Shown here piece after piece: positions 48,131 through 56,591 of a stretch of DNA of 64,000 nt; positions within the stretch are counted from its first letter, which is position 1; each line of letters begins with the position of its first letter. The stretch comes from Pantoea septica (GTDB lineage: Bacteria; Pseudomonadota; Gammaproteobacteria; Enterobacterales; Enterobacteriaceae), in assembly GCF_002095575.1 (NCBI RefSeq), contig NZ_MLJJ01000010.1, forward strand, positions 59,624 to 123,623. The letters are read 5' to 3'. A model generated the notes under the pieces. It had not been told where the DNA came from. It saw only the letters and a list, made by a program, of their open reading frames with translations, and did not search any database. The position numbers were made by a program, and so were the translations under genes.

Positions 48131-50101
48131 TCAGGGCGGCGTATTTTGGCTGTATAAAGCGCCATCGCCAGCCGGTTTCACCCTTTTTTTCACCGCCGGT
48201 TCCGGCCAATGATTCAACCGCGCTAATACGCCTGGCAACCGCGCCATCCGCGTACAGTTAATGACAGAACTCCAAGCTGATGCGCTTTGCTCGGCCTTTT
48301 CAGCCTCCGCTTTACGCTTCGGCACCAGCTTCCAGTTCACCAGCCGGGTCAGCAGCGGTTTCTCGTCGCCCGTGGCGCTGAGGTAGACACCTTTAATGCG
48401 CGTAATCTCTTCGCCCCAGCTGTTGCGCTCTTCGGCCTGTTGGTACCAGACGCGCACCGCCAGCTCATCGCGACGCACGAAGGGGCCGCCCTGGGCGTTG
48501 ACGTAGGCGGCCCAGTCGCCGCTGTCCGCCGCCGCGCGCGCGTCGGCCAGCTCGTCGCCCAGCCTGCGCAGCCCTTCGCCGTCGGTCAGACGGCGCAGCT
48601 CGCGCCAGACGGTCACCGGCGCGCCGCCGACAAACTGAAACTGACGGATATGCCAGCGTCCTGCCCAGGCGGAAACCGCGGCGGCGCAGTCGCGCAGCGG
48701 CTCGCCGCTCTCGCTGTCCCGCTCGCCGTCGAGCGCGTAGCCGTCGATATTTTTGGCAATATATTTCGCGATGTAGCCGGTGGCGCTGCCCTTTTGCGGA
48801 TCGATGGCGGTGGTGTGAAAACGCGCCTTGCGCGCTTTTTCGCTGATCAGCTCTTCGCTGTCCTGCTGGAAGGCGTACTCCGTCAGGATATGGCGCACCT
48901 GCGCGGCCTGCTGGGGGCGCATAAACAGCAGCAGATGCCAGTGCGGCGTGCCGTCATGGTGGGGTTCGACGACGCGAATGCCGAACAGACGGATCTGCTC
49001 GCGGTGCAGCCTGGCGCGAACTTTTTGCCAGAGCTGACAGAGGTAGCGCTGCGTCTCCGCCGGGCTGGCGCCGCGCCATTTCGGGTTGTGCCGGCCGCTG
49101 CCGAGCGTAGCGTGATAGCGCGCCGGTGCGGTCAGCGTGCAGAACTCGCCGACATAGCCCATCTCATGGCAGATGGTTTCAAAGCCGCGAATGCGCGTCA
49201 TCAGCTCGCAGCGGCGGATAGCCGGGTTGGCGACGCTGCCGTCATGCTTGTCGATCAGGCTGATGCGGTTGCCCTCTTCGTCTTCCAGCTCCATGCTCTG
49301 CAAAAAGTCGCGGGTGCGGCGCTTCTGTTCGCGCCATTCGGCAATGGTCGCGCGGCTGGCGTAGGGCGAACGCGTTTTGCTGACCTGCGCCAGCGCAATC
49401 TGCAGATGTTCGCGCCAGGCGTCGGCGATGCGGCGCAGCCGACCTTTCCACCACGTCTCTCCCTGCATGCGCATAATCGCCGGCGTCACCTCCTCCGGCG
49501 CGAAGAGGCGCGTAGTGACCTTCTGCCACAGCGGCGGCGTCTGGCCGAACTCGCGGGTAAGGGTCGCGGCGGTCAGATAGAGGTCGTGGCTGTAGCGCCA
49601 GTCCGATTCGCCGCGATTCTGCGCGTGCAGCTGCACCAGCTCGGCGAAAATAAAGCTGGCGATATCGCCCGCCAGCCGATCGACATCGGCGCGCGCCATA
49701 TCGGGCAGCTGGTTAAAGCGGCGCATCAGCTCCCACAGCGCGCCTGCCGCCGCCGCGGCGCCTTTTTCCTGGGCGGCGTGGCCGCTCAGCCGCGCGGCCA
49801 CGCCGCGACGCATCGCGCCGAGCCGATACTGCGCGTTGACCCGCTCCACGCGCGGCAGCAGGCGCCCGGCAAAGGTGGTCGTCAAATAAGATGCGGCGCT
49901 GGCCGGGCCGCGCTCGCGCGTGAGCTGGCCGTGACGCAGCCTGACAGCGCGCTGCACCAGCGACGGCTGTTGCTCCAGCGATATCCACGCCTGCGACAGC
50001 GCCGCCAGCTCGCGACTGCGCTGCTGCATCGCGGCGTGCGTAGGATAAGGCGAGGCGATCGCCTGACGCGGCGCGTTCCACGGCCAGAAGACGCGCGGCA
50101 T
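48131..50101 (-). CDS. P2 gpA-like replication initiation endonuclease
   Basis: A 656-residue HUH endonuclease that nicks the phage origin and starts rolling-circle replication in P2 and 186. The histidine motif is GTPHWHLLLFM (about residue 388) and the tyrosine motif GYIAKYIAKNIDGY supplies two tyrosines four residues apart (about 442 and 446). The ATG at 50101 overlaps the stop of the zinc-finger gene (TAATG); the frame is open upstream to 50224 but that part is not gpA-like. It appears intact, which is unexpected in an element without head genes. Confidence 0.92.
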   Translation of the reverse strand: MPRVFWPWNAPRQAIASPYPTHAAMQQRSRELAALSQAWISLEQQPSLVQRAVRLRHGQLTRERGPASAASYLTTTFAGRLLPRVERVNAQYRLGAMRRGVAARLSGHAAQEKGAAAAAGALWELMRRFNQLPDMARADVDRLAGDIASFIFAELVQLHAQNRGESDWRYSHDLYLTAATLTREFGQTPPLWQKVTTRLFAPEEVTPAIMRMQGETWWKGRLRRIADAWREHLQIALAQVSKTRSPYASRATIAEWREQKRRTRDFLQSMELEDEEGNRISLIDKHDGSVANPAIRRCELMTRIRGFETICHEMGYVGEFCTLTAPARYHATLGSGRHNPKWRGASPAETQRYLCQLWQKVRARLHREQIRLFGIRVVEPHHDGTPHWHLLLFMRPQQAAQVRHILTEYAFQQDSEELISEKARKARFHTTAIDPQKGSATGYIAKYIAKNIDGYALDGERDSESGEPLRDCAAAVSAWAGRWHIRQFQFVGGAPVTVWRELRRLTDGEGLRRLGDELADARAAADSGDWAAYVNAQGGPFVRRDELAVRVWYQQAEERNSWGEEITRIKGVYLSATGDEKPLLTRLVNWKLVPKRKAEAEKAEQSASAWSSVINCTRMARLPGVLARLNHWPEPAVKKRVKPAGDGALYSQNTPP

Positions 50102-50325
50102 TAACGGCCGCCCCTGTAGTGACGGCCGCGCAGCTCGGCGATCTCCTGACAGGCGACGCAGCGGGAGACGCCGCCAACGGCGCGGCGACGCGCCTCGGAG
50201 ATCGCGCTGTCGCACGCCTCGCAAAAAAAGGCGCTAACGCCTTTCGGCCGCTGCGTCACGGCGGCGATATCGAGCGCCAGCTGCTCCGCCTGACGCTGCT
50301 GTTCAATGTCCATGCTGTCGACCAT
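50101..50325 (-). CDS. TraR/DksA-type zinc-finger protein
   Basis: A 74-residue protein with a C4 zinc finger, FCEACDSAISEARRRAVGGV followed by SRCVACQE, as in the TraR/DksA-like proteins next to gene A of P2 and 186. In the family such proteins can bind RNA polymerase in the secondary channel and mimic DksA with ppGpp. It overlaps the 26-codon frame upstream (TGATG) and gpA downstream (TAATG). Confidence 0.9.
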   Translation of the reverse strand: MVDSMDIEQQRQAEQLALDIAAVTQRPKGVSAFFCEACDSAISEARRRAVGGVSRCVACQEIAELRGRHYRGGR

Positions 50326-50405
50326 CAGCGCAGCTCCTGCGATTTATCGCGGTAGCGCTGCGCTTCATAGCGACACAGCCCGGCGTAGTGATTAGGGTAT
50401 TTCAT
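50325..50405 (-). CDS. 26-residue coupled peptide
   Basis: A very short frame, MKYPNHYAGLCRYEAQRYRD followed by KSQELR. It has a strong ribosome site (AGGAGAG, 3-4 bases before the ATG) and its stop overlaps the next start as TGATG, so it is very likely translated. No family is recognised. It could be a real peptide or a device for coupling translation of the zinc-finger gene. Confidence 0.55.
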   Translation of the reverse strand: MKYPNHYAGLCRYEAQRYRDKSQELR

Positions 50406-50475
50406 CTTCTCTCTCCTGAATGCGGGCAAAGGGGAGCCCGACGGGTTGACGTCATCGATTTGCGGTTAAGGTCAG

Positions 50476-50796
50476 TTATTCAGACAGATACCGATCGGCG
50501 TCGGAAAAGGGACGCGGCAGCAGCCTGCCCCAGCGCACCATTTTGTTCATGGCGGCAATAATCAGCGCGCGGCGGGGCTCATCGAAGGATTCAAAAGCGT
50601 CGCCGACCTCCTGTAGCCGGAAGCTTCCCGGCCTTTCCCGGTTCGCCAGCGTCAGGACGCAGAACTTAAATTCCTCGTTCTGCCGGTTAAAGGCGACCAG
50701 CGCCGGATTACGGCTGTCGCTCCGCATTCGCCGCCAGCTTTTGCGGAACTCGTCGAAGCTCATGGCCGGCGCAGGCTCAGAGTGGCTATTCATCAT
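50476..50796 (-). CDS. Phage early-region protein, unknown
   Basis: A 106-residue hydrophilic protein (MSFDEFRKSWRRMRSDSRNP, ESFDEPRRALIIAAMNKMVR) between the repressor region and the replication genes. Proteins of this size and place are common in P2 and 186 relatives. Any of the methionines at residues 1, 2 or 12 could be the start. No function is assigned. Confidence 0.65.
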   Translation of the reverse strand: MMNSHSEPAPAMSFDEFRKSWRRMRSDSRNPALVAFNRQNEEFKFCVLTLANRERPGSFRLQEVGDAFESFDEPRRALIIAAMNKMVRWGRLLPRPFSDADRYLSE

Positions 50797-50803
50797 AAGT
50801 GAA

Positions 50804-51022
50804 TCAGGCCGGCTTAAAGTTAACAGAAAAAGAAATGGGCGTTTTTGTCGCGCGCCCTGGCGCGCTTTGCTTGCCGCGCGTCGCTTTAGCCGATGCGCTG
50901 GGCCCGGCGTAAAACGCAGGCAACAGGCGCGCTACTTGAATAAAGAGCGCTGAAACGGGACGTTTTACGCCAATTCGTAATAAAAGGAGCGCAGCTATGG
51001 CATTTGTAATATCAGGCCTCAT
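50804..51022 (-). CDS. Small basic protein beside the repressor, Ash/Icd-like (tentative)
   Basis: A 72-residue frame, MRPDITNAIAALLLLRIGVK ... SASAKATRGKQSAPGRATKT, 7 bp upstream of the previous gene and divergent from cI. The MRPD start and the C-terminal KATRGKQSAPGRA pattern recall Ash and Icd-like small proteins of P4-type immunity regions, but this is from memory and not certain. It occupies the place of apl/cox in 186 and P2, although it does not look like an excisionase. Confidence 0.4.
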   Translation of the reverse strand: MRPDITNAIAALLLLRIGVKRPVSALFIQVARLLPAFYAGPSASAKATRGKQSAPGRATKTPISFSVNFKPA

Positions 51023-51052
51023 AAGGCATCATCTCCAGTTAACGTAATGTCA

Positions 51053-51067
51053 GTTATATGCGATAAC
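51053..51067. promoter_or_regulatory. Candidate CI operator
   Basis: GTTAT-ATGCG-ATAAC is a perfect inverted repeat in the 103-bp divergent gap between the repressor gene and the early genes, where 186 CI would bind. Partial symmetry continues outwards. Confidence 0.45.
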
Positions 51068-51125
51068 ATTCACAACGAAGTGATGCTAATTCAAATATGT
51101 TAGTAACACAAGAGGAAGCTCAAAA

Positions 51126-51740
51126 ATGTTAGTCACTAATTTTAACGGGAGCGGCGGGGCTATCCTCGACAGGTTGATTCAGGCCTATGGGTTTAAACAG
51201 AAGTCGCAGTATGCGGAGCATGTCGGCCTCTCTTCGAGCAACCTGGCAATGCGTTATAAAAGAGACGCTTTCCCGGCAGACCTGGTGGTGCAGTGCCTTA
51301 TCGATACCGATGCCGAACTGAACTGGATCCTCTATGGCCAGGGCAATCCGCCCAGCGCGGTGCAGGCGCAGGCGGCCGAAAAAGGCAGCGAAAGCCACCC
51401 GATGAAGAGTCTTACCGATATCGAACGGGTAAAGTTAACAAATGGTGAACTCGCGCCTGTCGATTTTGTGACTCTGGAGAGCAAGCTGTTCCTGGACAAG
51501 GTGGCGCCCCACAGCAATCTGCTGGCGGTGATTGAAGGCGAGCAGCAGTACATCGTTAACCGCAGCTTTAAGGCGGTGGTGGACGGCAAATGGCTGCTGG
51601 ATATTGAGGGCATGGCCAGCCTGCGCAATCTCTCTCGCCTGCCTGGCGGCCGGGTCAGAATCAGCGGCGGCGACGCCGAATTTGAATGCGCGCTGAACGA
51701 GATCTCCGCCACCGGCATCGTCGTCATGACATTAATTTAA
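51126..51740 (+). CDS. Phage 186-type CI repressor
   Basis: A 204-residue repressor clearly related to 186 CI (192 residues): GGAILDRLIQAYGFKQKSQY and LSSSNLAMRYKRDAFPADLV form the N-terminal helix-turn-helix, and KWLLDIEGMASLRNLSRLPG and VRISGGDAEFECALNEI the C-terminal oligomerisation domain. It has no LexA/lambda-type self-cleavage signature, so release must come from an antirepressor. It is transcribed away from the early genes. The 186 integrase gene, which should follow cI, is absent. Confidence 0.92.
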   Translation: MLVTNFNGSGGAILDRLIQAYGFKQKSQYAEHVGLSSSNLAMRYKRDAFPADLVVQCLIDTDAELNWILYGQGNPPSAVQAQAAEKGSESHPMKSLTDIERVKLTNGELAPVDFVTLESKLFLDKVAPHSNLLAVIEGEQQYIVNRSFKAVVDGKWLLDIEGMASLRNLSRLPGGRVRISGGDAEFECALNEISATGIVVMTLI

Positions 51741-51777
51741 AGGAGCCGCGCTTCGCCTCGGCGGACCGAACCGATAC

Positions 51778-52113
51778 ATGCGATTCAGACTTAACATTCT
51801 CATTCCCCTTCTCCTCCTCTGCGTAGCCGCCGCTTGGTACTGGCTGACGCCGCACTACAGCAAAGAGGATGAGGCCTGGTACATCTCGGTGTTCTGCGCG
51901 ATTCACCATGACGATAGCCGCCGCTTTGTGGCGGATATGCGCACGGTTATCGAAGGCGGCAACTCCGACTACGCGCTGCAAAAAATCCACTTCCAGCCGC
52001 GCCTGGGCCAGCACGTGGCGGACGCCTGGCAGACGCTGAGCGACGGGCAAAAGGCGCAGGCCAGCGCCGACGCCGCCCAGTGCCGCGCCCTGCTCTCGGA
52101 CGCGTTGAATTAA
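51778..52113 (+). CDS. Membrane-anchored or secreted protein, unknown
   Basis: A 111-residue protein with one N-terminal hydrophobic segment (LNILIPLLLLCVAAAWYWL) and a soluble C-terminal part containing two cysteines (VFCAIHHDDSRRF and DAAQCRALLS). It starts 37 bp after cI on the same strand and could be expressed from the repressor promoter in the lysogenic state. Self-protection against the tail particle or exclusion of phages would suit that position, but nothing in the sequence proves it. Confidence 0.65.
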   Translation: MRFRLNILIPLLLLCVAAAWYWLTPHYSKEDEAWYISVFCAIHHDDSRRFVADMRTVIEGGNSDYALQKIHFQPRLGQHVADAWQTLSDGQKAQASADAAQCRALLSDALN

Positions 52114-52200
52114 GCCGACGCCAGGCTGCGCCACGCCGTTACAGCGCGAAATCCGCGTGTTATCTTGTGGGTTTCGCAACATCTTTTCAGGCAAGCTCTA

Positions 52201-53295
52201 ATGACAAAACTGCGGGTAGGCATTGTGTTCGGCGGCAAATCGGCCGAGCACGAAGTATCGTTACAGTCGGCTAAAAATATCCTTGATGCGATCGATAAAA
52301 CGCGTTTTGAGGCGGTGCTGTTAGGCATTGATAAACAGGGTCAGTGGCATTTGAACGACGCCTCTGACTTTCTGATTAACGCGCAGGATCCGGCGCTGAT
52401 CGCGCTTAACCGCGCAGGCGAAAGCGTGGCGCTGGTGCCGGGCGCGTCGCAGCAGCAGGTCATCGCCCGCCAGAGCGGTCATGCGCTGTCGCAGCTCGAT
52501 GTGATTTTCCCCATCGTGCACGGCACGCTCGGCGAAGATGGATCGCTGCAGGGCTTGCTGCGCATGGCGTCGCTGCCTTTTGTCGGCTCTGGCGTGCTCG
52601 GCTCGGCGGTCAGCATGGACAAAGATTTCACTAAACGTCTGCTGCGCGACGCCGGGCTGCAGGTCGCGCCCTGGATTAGCGTCACGCAGGCGCAGCGGTC
52701 GCGTATTCAGGCGGCGGAGATTGTCGCGCAGCTCGGCCTGCCGCTGTTTATCAAACCGGCCAATCAGGGATCTTCAGTGGGCGTCAGCAAAGTCGACCGC
52801 GTCGAGGAGTTCGACCGCGCGCTGGACCTCGCCTTTACCTTCGATCGCAAGGTGCTGATTGAAACCGGCATCAAAGGCCGCGAGATCGAGTGTGCGGTGC
52901 TGGGCAACGACGATCCGCAGGCGAGCCCGTGCGGCGAAGTGGTGGTGCACGACGCCTTCTACTCCTACGAGACCAAATATATCAGCGAAACCGGCGCGCA
53001 GACGCAGGTGCCTGCCGCTATCGACGATGCGCGCAGCGAAGCGATCCGCGCCGTGGCGATTAAGGCGTTTCAGGCGCTGGAGTGCAGCGGAATGGCGCGC
53101 GTCGACGTTTTCCTGACGGAAGCGGGCGAGATTATCGTCAACGAGGTGAATACCCTGCCCGGCTTCACCAATATCAGCATGTATCCCAAGCTGTGGCAGG
53201 CGGCGGGACTCAGCTATCGCGATCTGATTACCCGCCTGATCGAGCTGGCGCTCGAGCGCCATCAGCAAACCAGCCAGCTGAAAAGCAGCGTGTAG
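52201..53295 (+). CDS. ddlA: D-alanine--D-alanine ligase A
   Basis: An ATP-grasp ligase making the D-Ala-D-Ala end of peptidoglycan precursors. The 364 residues match E. coli DdlA (364). [53 protein letters not shown] and [13 protein letters not shown] are present. The ATG at 52201 gives the E. coli-like start; an upstream in-frame ATG at 52165 is not conserved. It marks the return to ordinary chromosomal genes. Confidence 0.97.
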   Translation: MTKLRVGIVFGGKSAEHEVSLQSAKNILDAIDKTRFEAVLLGIDKQGQWHLNDASDFLINAQDPALIALNRAGESVALVPGASQQQVIARQSGHALSQLDVIFPIVHGTLGEDGSLQGLLRMASLPFVGSGVLGSAVSMDKDFTKRLLRDAGLQVAPWISVTQAQRSRIQAAEIVAQLGLPLFIKPANQGSSVGVSKVDRVEEFDRALDLAFTFDRKVLIETGIKGREIECAVLGNDDPQASPCGEVVVHDAFYSYETKYISETGAQTQVPAAIDDARSEAIRAVAIKAFQALECSGMARVDVFLTEAGEIIVNEVNTLPGFTNISMYPKLWQAAGLSYRDLITRLIELALERHQQTSQLKSSV

Positions 53296-53303
53296 AGGCG
53301 AGG

Positions 53304-53328
53304 CGACGTGGCGCGTTACGCCACGTCG
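53304..53328. terminator. Stem-loop between ddlA and the diguanylate cyclase gene
   Basis: CGACGTGGCG-CGTTA-CGCCACGTCG is a perfect 10-bp stem between convergent genes; one arm is inside the last codons of the minus-strand gene. There is no T tract, so its terminator role is uncertain. Confidence 0.55.
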
Positions 53329-54743
53329 CTGGTGGCCAGCGCAAGGGTTCTGAAGGCGGGCGTGGTCTGGTTGCGCCCGTTGCGCTTGGAGAGATAGAGG
53401 TTTTTATCCGCGGCGGAGATCAGCTGGTTGACCAGGCTGTGCCAGTCGCGCTCTTCGCCCGCTTTGCCCTGCGCCAGCCCCAGGCTGACGGTGACGGTCA
53501 CGGTGTTGCCCTGCAGCCAGAACTTCTCTTTGCCGATCGCCTGCCGCACCGCCTCCGCCAGCTGGTAGAGCCGCTCGGGACGCGCGTCGAACAGCACGAT
53601 GGCGAACTCCTCCCCGCCGAAACGGCAAATGCGCCCCTGCTTGCCCACCACTTGCTGCATGCGCAGCGCTATCTCCTCCAGTACGCCGTCGCCAGCGTCA
53701 TGCCCGAAGTTGTCGTTGATGGCTTTGAAATAGTCGACATCCAGCAGAATGACCCCGACGCTGCGCTGCGCCGAGAACGGCTCCTCTTTAAGGCTTTCAT
53801 AGAGCCCCGAGCGCGACAGCAGCTGCGTAAGAAAATCGTAGTTGGCGCGCAGCGCGAGCCGCTGATTAAGCTGACGTACCGCATCCATACTGACAGCGAC
53901 GATCAGCGGGCTGATGGCGACGGTGGCGACGCCGAGGCGCGCCGAGGTGAGATGGCTTAAATGCAGCAGATTATCGTTGCCCTGAATGTTCATTACGCCG
54001 TGCGATACCAGCACAATTTCGCTGATGCCGGTCAGCAGGATCACCAGGCTGGTGACCGGGATCGGCAAGACGATGGCGCACCAGATCAGCGCCGGAACCG
54101 GGAAGGTCAGGCTGCCGGCGCCGCCCATCATCGCCCCGACCGCCAGCGACAGCACCACGCTTAGCAACGGCAGCCATTTGCCCGGCGAGAGCAGCGCGGC
54201 GAACGACAGGCCGCGCCAGTTGCGCGTCAGCAGGAAAGGCAGCAGCATCAGGCCGGTAGAGAACTGTTCGCTGAACCAGTCGCCCCAGGCGGTGGCGAAG
54301 CGGGTGTCGAAGCTAAAATCCTGCGCCAGCCCGCCCCAGGTGGCGCAGGCGAAAGCGGCCAGCAGGCAGGCGGGAAAGATGCGCAGCGCGTTGCTGATCT
54401 GTCTGCGGTCGGAGTCGCGCAGATAGTGCTTCACCAGCATCGAGACAGAGATAATGATAAACAGCAGGTTGGCGACGTTAAGCGTCACGGCAGGCCACGC
54501 CCAGCCGGAGAAAAGCGTGTCGTTCGCCACCATGGCGGCGAAGCTGGCAAGATAGTAGCGAATGCGGTGCAGCCAGGGATGCCGAACGATGACGGCGGCG
54601 ACGATGGCGTTTACCGGCCAGAAAAGAGAAAGCTCCGCAGGCACGCGCAGATGGCTGCCCAAAAAGCAAAACAGCAGGGTGATCAGAAACAGCGAGAGGA
54701 GATTTATTGTGGTGTTGTGCTCTGCAAACAGCTTAACGCGCAT
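53316..54743 (-). CDS. Membrane diguanylate cyclase (MASE1-GGDEF)
   Basis: A 475-residue protein with an N-terminal block of about eight hydrophobic helices (MASE1-like sensor, residues about 15-290) and a GGDEF domain (about 310-465) with active site CRFGGEEFAIVLFD, so c-di-GMP synthesis is expected. The RxxD inhibitory site normally just before GGDEF reads VGKQ and is missing. No phosphodiesterase domain is present. The signal sensed by MASE1 is unknown. Confidence 0.9.
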   Translation of the reverse strand: MRVKLFAEHNTTINLLSLFLITLLFCFLGSHLRVPAELSLFWPVNAIVAAVIVRHPWLHRIRYYLASFAAMVANDTLFSGWAWPAVTLNVANLLFIIISVSMLVKHYLRDSDRRQISNALRIFPACLLAAFACATWGGLAQDFSFDTRFATAWGDWFSEQFSTGLMLLPFLLTRNWRGLSFAALLSPGKWLPLLSVVLSLAVGAMMGGAGSLTFPVPALIWCAIVLPIPVTSLVILLTGISEIVLVSHGVMNIQGNDNLLHLSHLTSARLGVATVAISPLIVAVSMDAVRQLNQRLALRANYDFLTQLLSRSGLYESLKEEPFSAQRSVGVILLDVDYFKAINDNFGHDAGDGVLEEIALRMQQVVGKQGRICRFGGEEFAIVLFDARPERLYQLAEAVRQAIGKEKFWLQGNTVTVTVSLGLAQGKAGEERDWHSLVNQLISAADKNLYLSKRNGRNQTTPAFRTLALATSDVA

Positions 54744-54920
54744 AGGTTTGAACCCTGTAGCCTGTAAATTCTCCGCTCCCTGCCCTTCTCCGACCTTCGC
54801 CGTACGCCATTAAACCGTATTTGTCGCCCGGGCAATTCAGTGAATAAACGGCAGAGATCGGCGCTACTCGCAATGTGGGCTGCGCCGTCTGGCTTACGGC
54901 GCGGAGATTATGCCTTAAAT

Positions 54921-54953
54921 AAAAAAATCGGCTATCCGAGATATCCGATTTTT
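54921..54953. terminator. Bidirectional terminator downstream of the SulP gene
   Basis: AAATCGG and CCGATTT form the closing stem with a further TAT/ATA pairing inside, flanked by A and T runs on both sides. On the minus strand it ends the carbonic anhydrase-SulP transcript, leaving repeat copy B in the 3' untranslated region. Confidence 0.8.
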
Positions 54954-54980
54954 CAGACAACGCCTTAGTCGAACTAGCGG

Positions 54981-55079
54981 GTGACATGGACTGAAGAGCA
55001 AAGCGTCCCGCGACAGGGATGTCGCGGGCCGAGCTGGCAGGGATGCCGCTTTTGCGTCTTTGCGATCAGGCCATGTCAC
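54981..55079 (+). repeat. 99-bp imperfect palindromic repeat, copy B
   Basis: Same length and layout as the copy at 9847-9945, in the opposite orientation on the chromosome. Ends GTGACATGGACTGA and TCAGGCCATGTCAC pair; the pairing extends outwards here by GCGG/CCGC. Internal hairpins are CCCGCGAC-AGGGAT-GTCGCGGG and GGCA-GGGA-TGCC. Relative to transcription of the gene upstream, both copies face the same way. The rest of the 54744-55115 gap holds only the terminator at 54921-54953 and the cyclase gene's upstream region. Confidence 0.87.
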
Positions 55080-55115
55080 CCGCGTAGCTGCCTGACTAAC
55101 AGACGAATCCTTCTT

Positions 55116-56591
55116 TTACTTCACCGCAACGGGCCACTGGCTGAGGCGAATGCCGCGCTTATCTGCGTTGTCGCCGAAATCCTTCAGCACCGCCTTCACG
55201 TCAGGATCCAGATACTCGGCGTTATCGTGATCCACAATTACCACGCTGTTCTCCGGGATCTCCGCCAGCAGCCCCTGCAGCTTCGGGTTGTGCAGAAAGG
55301 TCAGATTCTGCTGAAAGCGCAGCACATAGTGATCGTCATAGCGCGTCAGCTGCAGCGCGTTGCGATGGCTCTTGTAGAGGCTGTAAAGCATCTGCGTCGC
55401 CAGGCCGATGCCGATGCCCATCAGCATGCCGAACAGGATAATGCCGCCGATGGTGGCGAGGAACGGCACGTACTGCTGCGCGCCCATGCGGAACTGCTCC
55501 ACAAACAGGCTCGGCGTCGCCAGCTTATAGCCGGTATAGAGCAGCACCGCCGCCAGGCTGGCCAGCGGAATGGCGTTCAGCATATCGCTAAACCAGAGCC
55601 CGCAGATCAGCAGCAGCACGCCGTGGATCAGTATCGAGAGCTTGGTCTGCGCGCCGGTGCTGACGTTCACCGAACTGCGCACGATCACCGCCGTAATCGG
55701 CATGGCGCCCAGCAGGCCGGCGCTGAGATTGCCGATCCCCTGCGCGAACATCTCGCGGTTGGGCGACGGCGGCGGATTCTGCGGGCGCAGCTTCTTCAGC
55801 GCCTCCTGGCTCAGCAGCGTCTCCAGGCTCGCGACCAGCGCCAGCGTCACCGCCACGACCCAGACCGACGGATTTTGCCAGGCGTTCCAGGCCGGGCTCT
55901 CCAGCTGCGCCGCCAGCGCGGAGAGGCTATCGAACTCCGGCAGCGCGATGCGCGACAGCTGAGCCGCCATTTCCGGCATCAGCCGTCCGCCGAATACCGT
56001 GGCGGCGCAGCCGAACAGCACCGCCACCAGCGGACCGGGTATCCAGCCCAGCACGCCCGCCTTTTTCACCAGCGGCGTGGTCCAGAGCCAGAGGATCGCC
56101 AGACTGCCGCCGGCGACCAGCATCGCAGGCGCGGAAAAGGTCGCGGCGCCGCTGGCGAACCCGGCCAGACCGGCATCGCCTTCGATACCGAACGCCACCG
56201 GGATCTGCTGGATAATCAGCAAAATGCCGATAGCCGCCAGCATGCCCTTAATGACGCTGCCCGGCACCAGCGAGATAAAACGGCCGGCGCGCAGCAGCCC
56301 CAGGCCGCACTGCATCAGGCCGGCCAGCACCAGCGCGGTAAGGAAAGCGCTGAAGCTGCCGAGCGTCTCGACAGAGGCGACGACGATCGTCACCAGACCC
56401 GCCGCCGGGCCGCTGACGGCAAAGCGCGACGGGCTAAGCGCGGTGACCAGCAGCCCGCCGATCACCCCGGTTAGCAGGCCGGCGAACGGCGGTAGCCCGC
56501 TCGCCTGCGCAATGCCCAGACAAAGCGGCAGCGCCACCAGAAAAACCACCAGGCCGGCAGGAATATCCTGACGAAGCGTATTCACATTCAT
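55116..56591 (-). CDS. SulP-family anion transporter, probable bicarbonate carrier
   Basis: A 491-residue SulP permease. LRQDIPAGLVVFLVALPLCL, AVSGPAAGLVTIVVASVETL and a series of about 12-14 membrane segments are typical, and the C-terminal 70 residues (NSVVIVDHDNAEYLDPDVKA) look like a reduced STAS domain. It is translationally coupled to a beta-carbonic anhydrase gene (ATGA overlap), a pairing known for BicA-like bicarbonate carriers; sulfate is the alternative substrate. Confidence 0.88.
   Translation of the reverse strand: MNVNTLRQDIPAGLVVFLVALPLCLGIAQASGLPPFAGLLTGVIGGLLVTALSPSRFAVSGPAAGLVTIVVASVETLGSFSAFLTALVLAGLMQCGLGLLRAGRFISLVPGSVIKGMLAAIGILLIIQQIPVAFGIEGDAGLAGFASGAATFSAPAMLVAGGSLAILWLWTTPLVKKAGVLGWIPGPLVAVLFGCAATVFGGRLMPEMAAQLSRIALPEFDSLSALAAQLESPAWNAWQNPSVWVVAVTLALVASLETLLSQEALKKLRPQNPPPSPNREMFAQGIGNLSAGLLGAMPITAVIVRSSVNVSTGAQTKLSILIHGVLLLICGLWFSDMLNAIPLASLAAVLLYTGYKLATPSLFVEQFRMGAQQYVPFLATIGGIILFGMLMGIGIGLATQMLYSLYKSHRNALQLTRYDDHYVLRFQQNLTFLHNPKLQGLLAEIPENSVVIVDHDNAEYLDPDVKAVLKDFGDNADKRGIRLSQWPVAVK

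Noticed and set aside
48287..50104. Plus-strand open frame of 605 codons opposite gpA
   Set aside because: Antisense shadow of the gpA gene with low-complexity composition and no recognisable domain.
50997..51047. Plus-strand 16-codon frame with a good AAGGAG site just before the cI region
   Set aside because: Very short, antisense to the small early-region gene, and without conserved features. It could be a leader peptide, but nothing else supports it.
52114..52200. Copy of the tRNA-Ile2 3' end as a right attachment site
   Set aside because: No stretch here matches the tRNA end. The right boundary of the element remains undefined.
54981..56474. Plus-strand open frame of 497 codons opposite the SulP gene, starting inside repeat copy B
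   Set aside because: It is the complement of a well-recognised membrane transporter gene, its product is Arg, Gln and His rich, as is usual for antisense frames in GC-rich DNA, and its start is in the repeat. The similar peptide readable from copy A simply reflects the repeat.
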